A DNA stretch of 64,000 nt, from assembly GCF_008065155.1 (NCBI RefSeq), contig NZ_CP042819.1, positions 1,488,001-1,552,000 of the forward strand. The letters run 5' to 3'. Shown piece after piece: positions 26,957-35,790 of this stretch (position 1 is its first letter; every line of letters begins with the position of its first letter). The translations under genes and the position numbers were made by a program. The notes beneath the pieces are model-generated. The model was not told where the DNA came from. It did not search any database and saw only the letters and a program-made list of their open reading frames with translations. This stretch comes from Octadecabacter sp. SW4 (GTDB taxonomy: Bacteria; Pseudomonadota; Alphaproteobacteria; Rhodobacterales; Rhodobacteraceae).

Positions 26957-28789
26957 TTAGCCCTCGTCGTACCACCAGACATCGGGCTGCCAGCCGGGCC
27001 AGTCGCCAAAGATCGGCATGGTGTCGGGGTAGCGCAGGTTCTTGTCATGGGCGATCCGGCTGATGTTCCACTGATAGATCGGGATCACATAGCGCCCTGC
27101 GGTCAGCAACCGGTCCAGAGCACGGGTCGCGGCCAGGAAATCATCTTGATTGGGCGAGGTCAGCAAGCGGTCGATCATCGCATCGATCGCCGCGCTTTGC
27201 ACGCCCATCAGGTTGCGTCCGCCCGGTTCATTGGCCGTCGCAGAGCCCCAGTACAGGTTCTGTTCGTTGCCCGGCGACAGCGACAGGCCGCGCCGCATAT
27301 AGGTCATGTCGAAATCATAGGCGTCGGTGCGTTCCTTATACTGCGCCCCGTCCACCACGGCGATGGTCGGCGTCACCCCGATCCGTTCAAGCGATTGCAC
27401 ATACATGTCGATGATCGACTGGTTTTCGCTGCTGCCTGACCCGAGCAAAATCTCGAATGTGAACGGATTGCCCGCCGCATCGGACATGACACCATCCTTG
27501 ACGGTATATCCGGCCCGCTCCATCGACTCGAGCGCGGCGGCGGTCCCTGCGCGGTTGCGTTCGCTGCCATCGCCGACGGGCAGGGCATAGCCGCTGATCG
27601 CATCCGCCGGAATGCTATCGGCAAAGGGTTCAAGGAAATCGGCGACACGCCCCGTTGCGGGCCCGTCCTGCATCGCCAGCGGCGAGTTGCTGAAATAGGA
27701 TGTGATCCGGGGCTGCGCGCTTCCGGTCATGGCCTCGTTGATGAATTCAAAGTTGAAAGCCTGGATCATCGCATCGCGCACGTTGATATCGCTGAATTGC
27801 GGCTTGCGGGTGTTCATCACGAAACCGGTGATACCGCTGGGGCGCGAATGGGGCAGGACCGACAGGACAACATCGCCCGCGGTGATCGCCTCGAAGTTAT
27901 ACTGGCTTTCCCATTTGGCGACGTTGAATTCGCGGTTTGAATTGACCTCGCCGACCTTGAAAGCCTCGAAGGCGGCCGTTTCATCACCAAAGAATTCAAG
28001 CCGGATCGTATCGAGGTTATAAAGCCCGTTCACAAAAGGCACGACATCATAACCCCAGTAATCTGGATTGCGGGTCAGTTCGACAAAACGGCCCGCCTCG
28101 AAGTCGCTGATCTGATAGGGGCCAGAGGTGGTGGGGATCACGTCCAGTCCGCTTTCGGCGAAATCCAGACCCTCCCACTGCGCCTTTTGCAGGATCGGGC
28201 GGATACCGGCCAGCAGCGCCAACTCGCGGTCTTCGGTGTTGAAGGTCATGCGCACGCCGCGTTCGCCCACCGGTTCGATGCTGGCAACTTTGCCATAGAA
28301 CCCGTGATAGCGCGGATGACCGACCGTCCCGAGGGTTTCATAAGACCAGATCACATCTTCGACCGTGACGGGGGTGCCGTCCGAGAATCGGGCCTCCTCG
28401 CGCAGGGTAAATTCGACCCATTCGCGATTCGGTCCGGTCTCGACCGATTCGGCCAGAAGGCCGTAAAGCGTGAAAGGTTCGTCCAGCGAGCGCGCCATCA
28501 GGCTCTCTCCGGTGAGGAAGCGCAACTGCCACGGCACCGACCCTTTCAGGATGTAGGGATTGAGGCTGTCAAAGGTGCCGACTTCGGCCGTGACGATGCG
28601 CCCGCCCTTGGGCGCGTCAGGGTTGGCATAGGGCAAATGCGCAAAATCTGGTGGCAGGGCCGGGTCCCCATACATAGCTATGCCATATTGGGGCTCGGCG
28701 GCGGCGAAACCGGCACAAAGCGCAATGGTTGCCGCAGCGACAAAACGGCGGGATATCCGGCGTAATGTGACGAAAAACTCTGTGGTCAT
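26957..28789 (-). CDS. Extracellular solute-binding protein family 5 (YejA-like)
   Basis: The protein of about 610 residues has an N-terminal signal sequence (MTTEFFVTLRRISRRFVAAA, cleaved near AGFAAAEP). The mature part is a periplasmic oligopeptide-type binding protein, with PDAPKGGRIVTAEVGTFDSL and the family sequence GTPVTVEDVIWSYETLG. The start MALYGDPALPPDF-like region resembles YejA. No matching permease or ATPase genes are adjacent, so it may work with a transporter elsewhere. It heads the five-gene minus-strand operon running to the MFS exporter. Confidence 0.87.
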   Translation of the reverse strand: MTTEFFVTLRRISRRFVAAATIALCAGFAAAEPQYGIAMYGDPALPPDFAHLPYANPDAPKGGRIVTAEVGTFDSLNPYILKGSVPWQLRFLTGESLMARSLDEPFTLYGLLAESVETGPNREWVEFTLREEARFSDGTPVTVEDVIWSYETLGTVGHPRYHGFYGKVASIEPVGERGVRMTFNTEDRELALLAGIRPILQKAQWEGLDFAESGLDVIPTTSGPYQISDFEAGRFVELTRNPDYWGYDVVPFVNGLYNLDTIRLEFFGDETAAFEAFKVGEVNSNREFNVAKWESQYNFEAITAGDVVLSVLPHSRPSGITGFVMNTRKPQFSDINVRDAMIQAFNFEFINEAMTGSAQPRITSYFSNSPLAMQDGPATGRVADFLEPFADSIPADAISGYALPVGDGSERNRAGTAAALESMERAGYTVKDGVMSDAAGNPFTFEILLGSGSSENQSIIDMYVQSLERIGVTPTIAVVDGAQYKERTDAYDFDMTYMRRGLSLSPGNEQNLYWGSATANEPGGRNLMGVQSAAIDAMIDRLLTSPNQDDFLAATRALDRLLTAGRYVIPIYQWNISRIAHDKNLRYPDTMPIFGDWPGWQPDVWWYDEG

Positions 28790-28868
28790 TTTGGAGACAA
28801 TCCCTTTGATCCCTGTGCCTGTTGGCGCAGAGCCTAAACAGGGTTCCAAGTGTTTTCAAACTTTTAGC

Positions 28869-28897
28869 TTGGACACACGCGACAGATTGCTTATAAA
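28869..28897 (+). promoter_or_regulatory. Strong sigma70-type promoter of a candidate small RNA
   Basis: TTGGAC (28869-28874), exactly 17 bp, then TATAAA (28892-28897): near-consensus boxes with ideal spacing. They face plus-strand DNA that contains no protein gene. Confidence 0.65.
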
Positions 28898-28903
28898 GAG
28901 GGC

Positions 28904-28978
28904 ACTGCTCGATAGGTTTCTTGCCTGTATGAAACCTGCCTCAATAACTTAACGCCAGCCTTGTGCTGGCGTTTTTTT
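28904..28978 (+). ncRNA. Candidate small RNA of about 75 nt
   Basis: A complete transcription unit without a reading frame can be drawn here. The near-consensus promoter at 28869-28897 is followed by hairpin 1, AGGTTTC (28914-28920) with GAAACCT (28931-28937), a single-stranded CTCAATAACTT-type linker, then terminator hairpin AACGCCAGC (28951-28959) with GCTGGCGTT (28965-28973) and seven or more T residues. The loop of hairpin 1 (TTGCCTGTAT) could be a seed. The terminator ends 33 bp from the 3' end of the opposite-strand nucleotidyltransferase-fold gene. I do not recognise it as a known RNA family; the call rests on structure only. Confidence 0.6.
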
Positions 28979-29011
28979 CTTTTTGGGGTGTCGGAAACCG
29001 TGTTGGCCCGA

Positions 29012-30031
29012 TCAGTTTGCACAGTCCTCGAGAATGTCGCGCACAGTCGGCATCCGGTCCAGGGATCGGCCAATTCGCTCTTTCCACTTCGGGCCGCGTT
29101 CCAGTGCATCCTGATAGGCCTGCCAAACATCTGCTGGCCGGTCCTCGGCCATGCTTTCGATCAACCATGCGGCCTGCTGACGGTCCTTGAATGCCTTGTC
29201 TGACTCGGTGTCATCGCGCCTGCGGTCGGCTACAATCAACTTGTGGATCGCGTAACGCTCGGGGCGCGGTATCTGCACCAGGACGCCCTCGCGGTATAAT
29301 GCGGCTGCATAGATGGGGTCGGCGATCAGATAATTCAGGTGATGCAGCGCCCGTGCACTCACGCCAAGCGCAGGCAGGGCCTTGATACCCTCGTCTTCCT
29401 CGAAAGACGGGGTGAGAAACTCAACCAACGTGCCAGACTTTGCCTGCCGCCAGCGCCAAACGCTGTTGCGGTCAATAGACTCGATGGGATCAAATTTCAG
29501 GGCGGTGAAGGTTTCGGCCAGTGGGGGTTGAACTCTGTCTTCCAACACAAGCGAAAGACGCTCGAATTGGGCGATGTCGATGTCGCCTGTATTCTCCGCG
29601 CCATCACCGGGCAGGGTCACGCCAAGCTCTCCCTCCATCAAGCGAAAGGCGTGGGTGCCGGCGAGCGTGCCACCCAGTCGGAACGTCCCGACCTTGGCCA
29701 TGTTGAACAGCAGGCTACCGGTCTCTCGATCAGCCGGGGTGAGCCCCTCGGCGCGAAGCAGGCGCACCAGTCGTGCCCGCTCTTTGCGGCGATCCGGCGC
29801 ATGTTCTTGCAGAGCACGTATACGCTCGATGCGCTGGCGCGTGTCACTGTTGTCGGGGCCGATATACCACCACTTCACGTCGGAACCGATGCGCTCGGTG
29901 GTGTACCAGTGCTGCTTGCCTCCGACTTGCTTGCTTGTGACAGATCCTCGCAGATCGGCCACCATATCGTCTTTCAGCAGGCGCAAGAGGTCACTATAGG
30001 CCGACCGCGCTACGCTTCTCAGTTCTACCAT
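29012..30031 (-). CDS. GSU2403-type nucleotidyltransferase-fold protein
   Basis: The 339-residue protein has the central segment TGSLLFNMAKVGTFRLGGTLAGTHAFRLMEGELG (residues about 103-135), recalling the GSU2403/NTP_transf_8 nucleotidyltransferase-fold family, followed by an acidic GDIDIAQFERLSL that could supply the DxD metal ligands. C-terminal helices contain many Arg and Asp. No function is established for this family to my knowledge; nucleotide transfer to RNA, protein or a small molecule is possible. It stands alone in an accessory-looking pocket between a candidate small RNA and a broken RTX gene. Upstream lies a perfect inverted repeat. Confidence 0.72.
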   Translation of the reverse strand: MVELRSVARSAYSDLLRLLKDDMVADLRGSVTSKQVGGKQHWYTTERIGSDVKWWYIGPDNSDTRQRIERIRALQEHAPDRRKERARLVRLLRAEGLTPADRETGSLLFNMAKVGTFRLGGTLAGTHAFRLMEGELGVTLPGDGAENTGDIDIAQFERLSLVLEDRVQPPLAETFTALKFDPIESIDRNSVWRWRQAKSGTLVEFLTPSFEEDEGIKALPALGVSARALHHLNYLIADPIYAAALYREGVLVQIPRPERYAIHKLIVADRRRDDTESDKAFKDRQQAAWLIESMAEDRPADVWQAYQDALERGPKWKERIGRSLDRMPTVRDILEDCAN

Positions 30032-30051
30032 CTGGTTTCCTCACATGCTGA

Positions 30052-30119
30052 TTACTATACATTAAGGTTTCATGTTCAGTAACGCAACTACTATACAGGA
30101 ATAAATTATGTATAGTAGT
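30052..30119. promoter_or_regulatory. Perfect inverted repeat plus a third half-site upstream of the nucleotidyltransferase-fold gene
   Basis: ACTACTATACA (30087-30097) and TGTATAGTAGT (30109-30119) are perfect 11-bp complements separated by 11 bp, with half-site centres 22 bp apart, two helical turns. A third copy, TACTATACA, lies at 30053-30061, 22 bp before the gene start. On the minus strand this third copy reads TATAGT and could serve as a -10. Layout suggests an operator for autoregulation or for an unlinked repressor. Confidence 0.5.
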
Positions 30120-30163
30120 GACGGAAGTGCGTCATCAGTCCTGCCAGATCGCCCGGCACAGAA

Positions 30164-30201
30164 ACCCAAAGCCCTCGCCGGTGCGGGCAGGGGCTTTGGG
30201 T
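30164..30201 (-). terminator. Hairpin terminator after the RTX pseudogene
   Basis: ACCCAAAGCCC and GGGCTTTGGGT form a perfect 11-bp stem, followed on the minus strand by TTTCT. It lies 20 bp past the pseudogene stop. Confidence 0.65.
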
Positions 30202-30221
30202 CGTGTTGCTTTGGTGCGGTG

Positions 30222-31524
30222 TCAGTAGGTTTCGTAAGGCGTATCCCCGGCGGCAAAGAAGTTGTCCGCGGTCAGATCCGTCAGGGCGGTGTTGTTGAGG
30301 GTGATGCTGTGGGTTCCGGCGTCATTGGTCCAGATCACGTCCTGTCCCGCTTGCACGGCGCCGGCGAGAAAGCTGGCCAACTGGTCTTGTGGGGTTGTGG
30401 CAACGGCGTATTGGATGATCAGCACTTCGTCGACCGGATCGAAATCCTTGATCAGCGTGTCACCTGACGCACCGGAATTTGCGAAATAGAACACATCGGC
30501 GTCCGCCCCACCGGACAGAGTATTGCTGCCCTCACCACCCACCATAAAGGTATCGCGCCCCGCACCACCCAACGCTGTGTCATTGCCAGAGCCTGTGTAG
30601 ATCAGATCGCCGTCGTCGCCGCCATACATCCGGTCATTGCCGCTGCCACCGATGATCGTGTCATTGCCAGCATCGCCAAACAGCACATCATCGCCGGTGG
30701 TCAGTCCGGCGGCGTCATCCCCGACGACCCAGTCGGCACCGACACCACCCTTGAGCATGTCATTCCCGTCACCGCCATGAAGCCCGTCATCGCCGCCGTC
30801 GCCCAAAAGGCGATCATCACCGGCATTACCATAGATCACATCGCGGCCAGCACCGCCGCGCAGTTTGTCATCGCCACCGGGCGCGCCGGGGATTTCGGTC
30901 GTGCTGTAGCCATCGCTATCGCCAGAAATCCAATCATCACCCGCCCCGCCAAGGATCAGATCATTGCCAGTGCCGCCATAGGCCGAGTCATCCCCGCCAG
31001 AGGCAAAGAAGCGGTCATCGCCCGCGTTGCCCCAAAGCCGGTCATTGTCGTGCTTGGCATAAAGCCGGTCATTGCCGCTGCCGCCATAAAGATTGGCATT
31101 GCCGATGCCGCCATAAAGCAGATCATCGCCACCCGCGCCGAACAATTCGCCGCTATAGGTGCCCATCGCCAGCGTGTCGGCTTGATCGCTTCCGGTGAAA
31201 CCGGTGGTGTCGCCCTGCCAGACCTTCAGGGGTGGTGTGCCTGCGGCATCCCAAAAGGCAAAGAACTGATCGGGCGTGACCATCCGGGGTAGTCGGCGTT
31301 CAGTGATGCAACATCCGTGACAGGCAAGCCACGCATCACCGCCTTTGTGAGATCTTGGGTCCAGGTCCAAAGCGTGATCCAGTTGACCGTGCCGCCATCG
31401 GGAAAGCCGTCGACGCCATAGGTCAGGTTCACGCCCTTGACGATCACACAACGAACTCGCCAAAGGCGTTGTAATCGCCGAACATAAAGGTGGTTTCGCT
31501 GGATTTGATAACTGTATTGGGCAT
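30222..31524 (-). pseudogene. RTX calcium-binding protein broken by two frameshifts
   Basis: Reading from the ATG at 31524 gives MPNTVIKSSETTFMFGDYNA, then GEFVV and a TGA at 31446-31444. Removing two bases from the TG run (31445-31450) continues as IVKGVNLTYGVDGFPDG until the C run at 31286-31289, where one added C restores DYPRMVTPDQFFAFWD and then about 310 codons with many RTX nonapeptides (GGAGDDWISGD, YGNAGDDRLLG). The restored product would be about 430 residues without a signal peptide. Both lesions sit in simple repeats, so sequencing error or slippage cannot be excluded. The intact RTX body suggests recent inactivation. Confidence 0.75.
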
Positions 31525-31670
31525 GAGTCTGGCTCTCTCAAGTTTTTGATCAACTCACGGCAGTGTTATTTCGGGGCCATTCTGAGGCGCGGGGGCGGCC
31601 TTGTGGCGGCTGGCACAACGGTTATGCTGCACGGCAGCACAGATCACCGCACCACCAAGGGAAGCGACAG

Positions 31671-32444
31671 ATGACACTTTCAGGAAAAACCGCGATCATT
31701 ACGGGCAGCAATTCGGGCATTGGCCTAGGCATCGCGTGGGAGATGGCGCGGGCGGGGGCGGATGTCGTCCTCAACTCGTTCACCGAAAGCGACGAAGATC
31801 ACGCGCTGGCCGCCACAATCGCCAAGGACACCGGCGTAACCGCGCGCTACATCAAGGCGGACATGTCCAAAGGGGATGAATGCCGCGCCCTGATCACGCA
31901 GGCGGGCAAATGCGATATCCTGATCAATAACGCAGGCATCCAGCATGTCGCCGCGATTGACGAATTTCCGAGCGGAAAATGGGATGCGATCATCGCGATC
32001 AACCTGAGTTCCGCCTTTCACACCACCGCCGCCGCCCTGCCGCTGATGCGCAAGGCCGGTTGGGGGCGGGTGATCAATATCGCCAGCGCGCACGGGTTGA
32101 CGGCCTCGCCCTATAAATCCGCCTATGTCGCGGCGAAACACGGAATTGTCGGCATGTCGAAAACTGTCGCACTGGAAACTGCGCAGGAACCGATCACCTG
32201 CAATGCGATCTGTCCGGGCTATGTTCTGACACCGCTGGTGGAATCCCAGATCCCCGACACGATGAAGGAATACGACATGTCGCGCGAGGATGTGATCAAG
32301 AACGTCATGCTGACGCGCCAACCCTCCAAGGAATTCGCCACCGTCGAACAATTGGGTGGCACAGCCGTGTTCCTGTGTTCAGACGCCGCAGCCCAGATCA
32401 CCGGCACGACGATCAGCGTCGATGGCGGCTGGACCGCGCTGTGA
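31671..32444 (+). CDS. bdhA: 3-hydroxybutyrate dehydrogenase (SDR family)
   Basis: This 257-residue short-chain dehydrogenase would interconvert 3-hydroxybutyrate and acetoacetate with NAD in polyhydroxybutyrate and ketone-body metabolism. It has the cofactor loop TGSNSGIG (residues 11-18), NNAG (86-89), the catalytic Ser139 and YVAAK (Tyr152, Lys156). VALETAQEPITCNAICPGYV and LTPLVESQIPD match the 3-hydroxybutyrate dehydrogenase subfamily. The ATG at 31671 has AAGGGA upstream. Its TGA overlaps the GTG of the patatin-like gene, and this pairing supports a role in polyhydroxyalkanoate turnover. Confidence 0.92.
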   Translation: MTLSGKTAIITGSNSGIGLGIAWEMARAGADVVLNSFTESDEDHALAATIAKDTGVTARYIKADMSKGDECRALITQAGKCDILINNAGIQHVAAIDEFPSGKWDAIIAINLSSAFHTTAAALPLMRKAGWGRVINIASAHGLTASPYKSAYVAAKHGIVGMSKTVALETAQEPITCNAICPGYVLTPLVESQIPDTMKEYDMSREDVIKNVMLTRQPSKEFATVEQLGGTAVFLCSDAAAQITGTTISVDGGWTAL

Positions 32445-33472
32445 AACGGATCAATCTTGGTCTGCAGGGCGGCGGCGCGCATGGGGCGTTCACCTGGGGC
32501 GTGCTGGACCGGGTCCTGCAGGATGACCGGATCGAGATCGCGGCGATTTCGGGCACCTCGGCGGGGGCGCTGAATGGCGCCGCCCTCAAGGCCGGCATGA
32601 TCGAAAACGGGCGGGACGGCGCGCGCGCCAACCTTGACTGGCTCTGGAAACAGGTCGGGGCGATTTCAGCACCGGGATTCACCGATTGGGTGGCTGCATT
32701 TGGCCCCGCCACCCCCTTTATGGCCCAGGCGCTGGCCTATTCGCCCGCCTACGCCGCCTTTGACGCCGCGTCGCGGATGTTTTCGCCCTATGTCTTTGGC
32801 GCGGTGTTTGCCAACCCGCTGGAACGGATCGTGGAACAATTCCACTATGACGCGGTCTGTGATCAAGACGGACCCGAGCTGCACATCTGCGCCACCAATG
32901 TGCGCAGCGGCAAGATTCGCGTCTTTGCGGGGCACGAGATTTCCGCGAATGCCATCTTGGCTTCGGCCTGTCTGCCGACCCTGTTTCGCGCCGTCGAATT
33001 TGACGATCCCGCCACCGGCAAATCCGAGGCGTTCTGGGACGGCGGCTATACCGGCAATCCGGCCCTGTTTCCGCTGTTCGCGCGCCATTTGCCCGACGAT
33101 ATCCTGGTGGTGAACATCAACCCGCTGGTGCGCGACACGGTGCCGACCGATCCGCAAACGATCCAGAACCGGATCAACGAAATCAGTTTTAATTCATCGC
33201 TTTTGCGCGAATTGCGCGCGATTGAATTCGTGCAGCGCCTGATTGCCGACGGCAAGGTCGAACAGGGCCAGATGAAGCGCGTGCTGGTGCATATGATTGC
33301 CGATGACTTATTGATGAACGATCTGAACGTGGCAACCAAGACGCTGGCGACACCGGTGGTGCTGGCGCGGCTCAAGGCGGCGGGGCAGGCGGCGGCGGAT
33401 GCGTTTCTGGCGTCTCACTTTGATGATCTGAACGAACGTGAAACCATCGATCTGCGGGCCATGTTCAGCTAG
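32441..33472 (+). CDS. Patatin-like phospholipase family protein
   Basis: The 343-residue protein has the patatin features in order: oxyanion loop GGGAHGAF (residues 10-17), nucleophile elbow GTSAG with Ser40, and the dyad aspartate in WDGGYTGN (Asp200). The GTG start at 32441 overlaps the bdhA stop (GTGA), so the two are coupled. A homologous pair occurs in other alphaproteobacteria that store polyhydroxybutyrate, and a lipase or depolymerase-like role there is an inference. Its stop overlaps the convergent LysE gene by 4 nt. Confidence 0.9.
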   Translation: MKRINLGLQGGGAHGAFTWGVLDRVLQDDRIEIAAISGTSAGALNGAALKAGMIENGRDGARANLDWLWKQVGAISAPGFTDWVAAFGPATPFMAQALAYSPAYAAFDAASRMFSPYVFGAVFANPLERIVEQFHYDAVCDQDGPELHICATNVRSGKIRVFAGHEISANAILASACLPTLFRAVEFDDPATGKSEAFWDGGYTGNPALFPLFARHLPDDILVVNINPLVRDTVPTDPQTIQNRINEISFNSSLLRELRAIEFVQRLIADGKVEQGQMKRVLVHMIADDLLMNDLNVATKTLATPVVLARLKAAGQAAADAFLASHFDDLNERETIDLRAMFS

Positions 33473-34071
33473 GTCACAAGTTTCAGCGCCAGCGCCCACA
33501 TCACCACACCGATAAGCAGGTCAAGCACCTGCCATGCCCGCGCCGATTGCATGACCGGCGCCAGCAGTCGCGCGCCGTAACCCAGCGAAAAGAAGAACAC
33601 GAAACTGGATGTGACCGCACCGATCCCAAAGGCGGTCTTGGCAGCCACCCCTTCGAAATCCGTGGATACCGCGCCGATCAGCCCAAGCGTGTCCAGATAG
33701 ACATGCGGGTTGAGCCAGGTAAACGCCGCCGCCGTGGCCAAGGTTGCCCCAAGAGAGGCGGAAGTGCCTGCCAGTGTCAGCGCATATTCCCCCACCCAGG
33801 CCGCCCAAAGCCGCAAAGCGCCGTAGACAAACAAAAAGGCCGCGCCGCTATAGGCCATGAAAACCGGCAGGGCGGGAAACTGCGCCACGATCACCCCAAA
33901 TCCGATGACGCCCGCCGCGATCAGCAGCGCATCCGAGGCGGCACAAAACAGGCACAGCCAGAACACATGCCGGCGCAGCAAACCCTGACGCAAGACGAAT
34001 GCGTTTTGCGCACCAATCGCGAGGATCAGCGCAAAGCCGGTCGTGAAACCAATCAGGGCAGGGGTAAACAC
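33469..34071 (-). CDS. LysE/ArgO-family amino acid exporter
   Basis: The 200-residue protein has six hydrophobic segments and the family signature GFALILAIGAQNAFVLRQGL near the N-terminus (residues about 12-31). TAAAFTWLNPHVYLDTLGLI (residues 111-130) is typical of the LysE/ArgO branch, exporting lysine or arginine. The start is GTG at 34071. It begins 3 nt after the stop of the DUF502 gene and is probably cotranscribed with it. Confidence 0.9.
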   Translation of the reverse strand: MFTPALIGFTTGFALILAIGAQNAFVLRQGLLRRHVFWLCLFCAASDALLIAAGVIGFGVIVAQFPALPVFMAYSGAAFLFVYGALRLWAAWVGEYALTLAGTSASLGATLATAAAFTWLNPHVYLDTLGLIGAVSTDFEGVAAKTAFGIGAVTSSFVFFFSLGYGARLLAPVMQSARAWQVLDLLIGVVMWALALKLVT

Positions 34072-34074
34072 GCG

Positions 34075-34800
34075 CTATAAGACCGCAGGCGGCGTGGTTG
34101 GATCCTTGCCGTTGGGATAGACAAGACCGGCCGAAATCACCAGTTTCGCGGCGTCTTCCACGGTCATGTCCAGCTCGATCACCTCGTCGCGGGGCAGGAA
34201 CAGCAAGAACCCCGACGTCGGGTTCGGCGTGGTCGGCAAAAACACGGTTACGATTTCCTTGTCGCCGTGGATCTTGGTCCTGATCTCGCCCTTGGCGTTG
34301 ATGCTGATAAAGGCGATCGCCCAGATGCCCTTGCGCGGGTATTCGATCAGGCAGGCCTTATCAAAGGATGTATCGCGCTGGGAAAATACGGTTTCGGCAA
34401 TCTGTTTCACACCGCTGTAGATCGAGCGTACGACCGGCATGCGTTCCACGATCCCTTCGCCCCAGCGCAGGAAGGATCGCCCGATCAGCCCCTTGCCCAG
34501 CCAGCCGACAAAGACCGTGAAGGTCAGAAATACGAACACGCCGATCCCGCGCACGTTGACGCTGATGCGCTCGGCCTCGGGGCCGCGGATCATCTGGTTG
34601 ACCCAGTTCACCAGTTCTTCGGGCTGATAGCCGCGCGGCACAAACGGCCAGACCCATGAATCGATCCAGCCGACAACCGTCCAGATCAGCCAAAGCGTCA
34701 GACCAATCGGCGCAATGATGATCAAACCGGCCAGAAAGTTGCCGCGAATGCGCGCGATCAGGCCACGGCGGTGCGGCTCGGGTGGGGTATTCGTCGTCAT
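34075..34800 (-). CDS. DUF502-family membrane protein
   Basis: The 241-residue protein has two N-terminal transmembrane helices (FLAGLIIIAPIGLTLWLIWT and GIGVFVFLTFTVFVGWLGKG), then a soluble domain with the family stretches ERMPVVRSIYSGVKQIAETV and VFLPTTPNPTSGFLLFLPRD. DUF502 proteins are widespread in proteobacteria with no confirmed biochemical role. In this window the gene precedes the LysE exporter with a 3-nt gap. Confidence 0.88.
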   Translation of the reverse strand: MTTNTPPEPHRRGLIARIRGNFLAGLIIIAPIGLTLWLIWTVVGWIDSWVWPFVPRGYQPEELVNWVNQMIRGPEAERISVNVRGIGVFVFLTFTVFVGWLGKGLIGRSFLRWGEGIVERMPVVRSIYSGVKQIAETVFSQRDTSFDKACLIEYPRKGIWAIAFISINAKGEIRTKIHGDKEIVTVFLPTTPNPTSGFLLFLPRDEVIELDMTVEDAAKLVISAGLVYPNGKDPTTPPAVL

Positions 34801-34881
34801 GTCACGTTTTCCGTGTTGCTTGACCTACGATTTATGTGTTGCACGGGCCAGCCACAAGCGAGCAGTTGCATTTGCTGGGCT

Positions 34882-35790
34882 TTACGGGTCGATCCTGACC
34901 ATTTCACAGGCGATTTCAGCCGCCAGACGCGCATTATTGCGCACAAGCGCGATATTTGCTCTTAGTGATGCGCCATTGGTCAGCTCAAACAGCCGCCCCA
35001 ACAGGAACGGCGTGACGGATTTCGCGGCGATACCCTGCGCCGCGGCCTCGGCCAGGGCCTGATCAATCAGGGGGGCAAGGGTTGCGGCGGGGATCTGATC
35101 GCCCGCAGGGATCGGATTGGCGATCAACTGACCACCGGGCAGGCCCATCTGCCCGCGCAACAGATGCGCGCGCGCAATATCGGCAGCGCTGTCCATGCGT
35201 AAAGGCGCGGCCATCGCGGAAGTGGCTGACCAAAAGGCGGGCAGGCTGTCCTGCCCATAGGCGATCACCGGCACGCCAAGGGTTTCCAGCACCTCATAGG
35301 TCTTGGGCAGATCAAGGATGGCCTTGGCCCCGGCGGCCACGACCGTGACAGGGGTTTGCGCCAATTCATGCAGATCAGCGCTGATGTCAAAGCTGGTTTC
35401 AGCGCCGCGATGCACACCGCCGATCCCGCCCGTGGCAAAGACATGTATCCCCGCCATCCGCGCCGCGATCATTGTGGCGGCCACGGTTGTCGCGCCTGTG
35501 CCACTGCGGGCGATACAGGCGGCAAAGTCCGCGCGTGACAGCTTGGCCACATCCTGCGCCTGTCCCAGGGACTCCAGCATGTCGTCCTCAAGCCCGATGT
35601 GCAAAACCCCCTTGATCACGGCGATGGTGGCGGGCGTGGCCCCACCCGCGCGAATATCGCCTTCGACCAGACGGGCGGTCTCGACGTTTTGCGGATAGGG
35701 CATCCCGTGGGTGATGATCGTGCTTTCAAGGGCGACGATCGGCGCGCCTGCGGCCTTGGCGGCGGCCACTTCGGGGGCATAGTGGATCAT
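34882..35790 (-). CDS. psuG: Pseudouridine-5'-phosphate glycosidase
   Basis: PsuG cleaves the C-glycosidic bond of pseudouridine 5'-phosphate to uracil and ribose 5-phosphate. The 302-residue length fits. Family sequences include VALESTIITHGMPYPQN near residue 19, ARSGTGATTVAATMIAA near 95, HVFATGGIGGVHRG (about 115-128), and the C-terminal SVTPFLLGRLFELTNGASL. It is downstream of psuK with a 4-nt ATGA overlap, so the kinase product feeds directly into this enzyme. Confidence 0.95.
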   Translation of the reverse strand: MIHYAPEVAAAKAAGAPIVALESTIITHGMPYPQNVETARLVEGDIRAGGATPATIAVIKGVLHIGLEDDMLESLGQAQDVAKLSRADFAACIARSGTGATTVAATMIAARMAGIHVFATGGIGGVHRGAETSFDISADLHELAQTPVTVVAAGAKAILDLPKTYEVLETLGVPVIAYGQDSLPAFWSATSAMAAPLRMDSAADIARAHLLRGQMGLPGGQLIANPIPAGDQIPAATLAPLIDQALAEAAAQGIAAKSVTPFLLGRLFELTNGASLRANIALVRNNARLAAEIACEMVRIDP

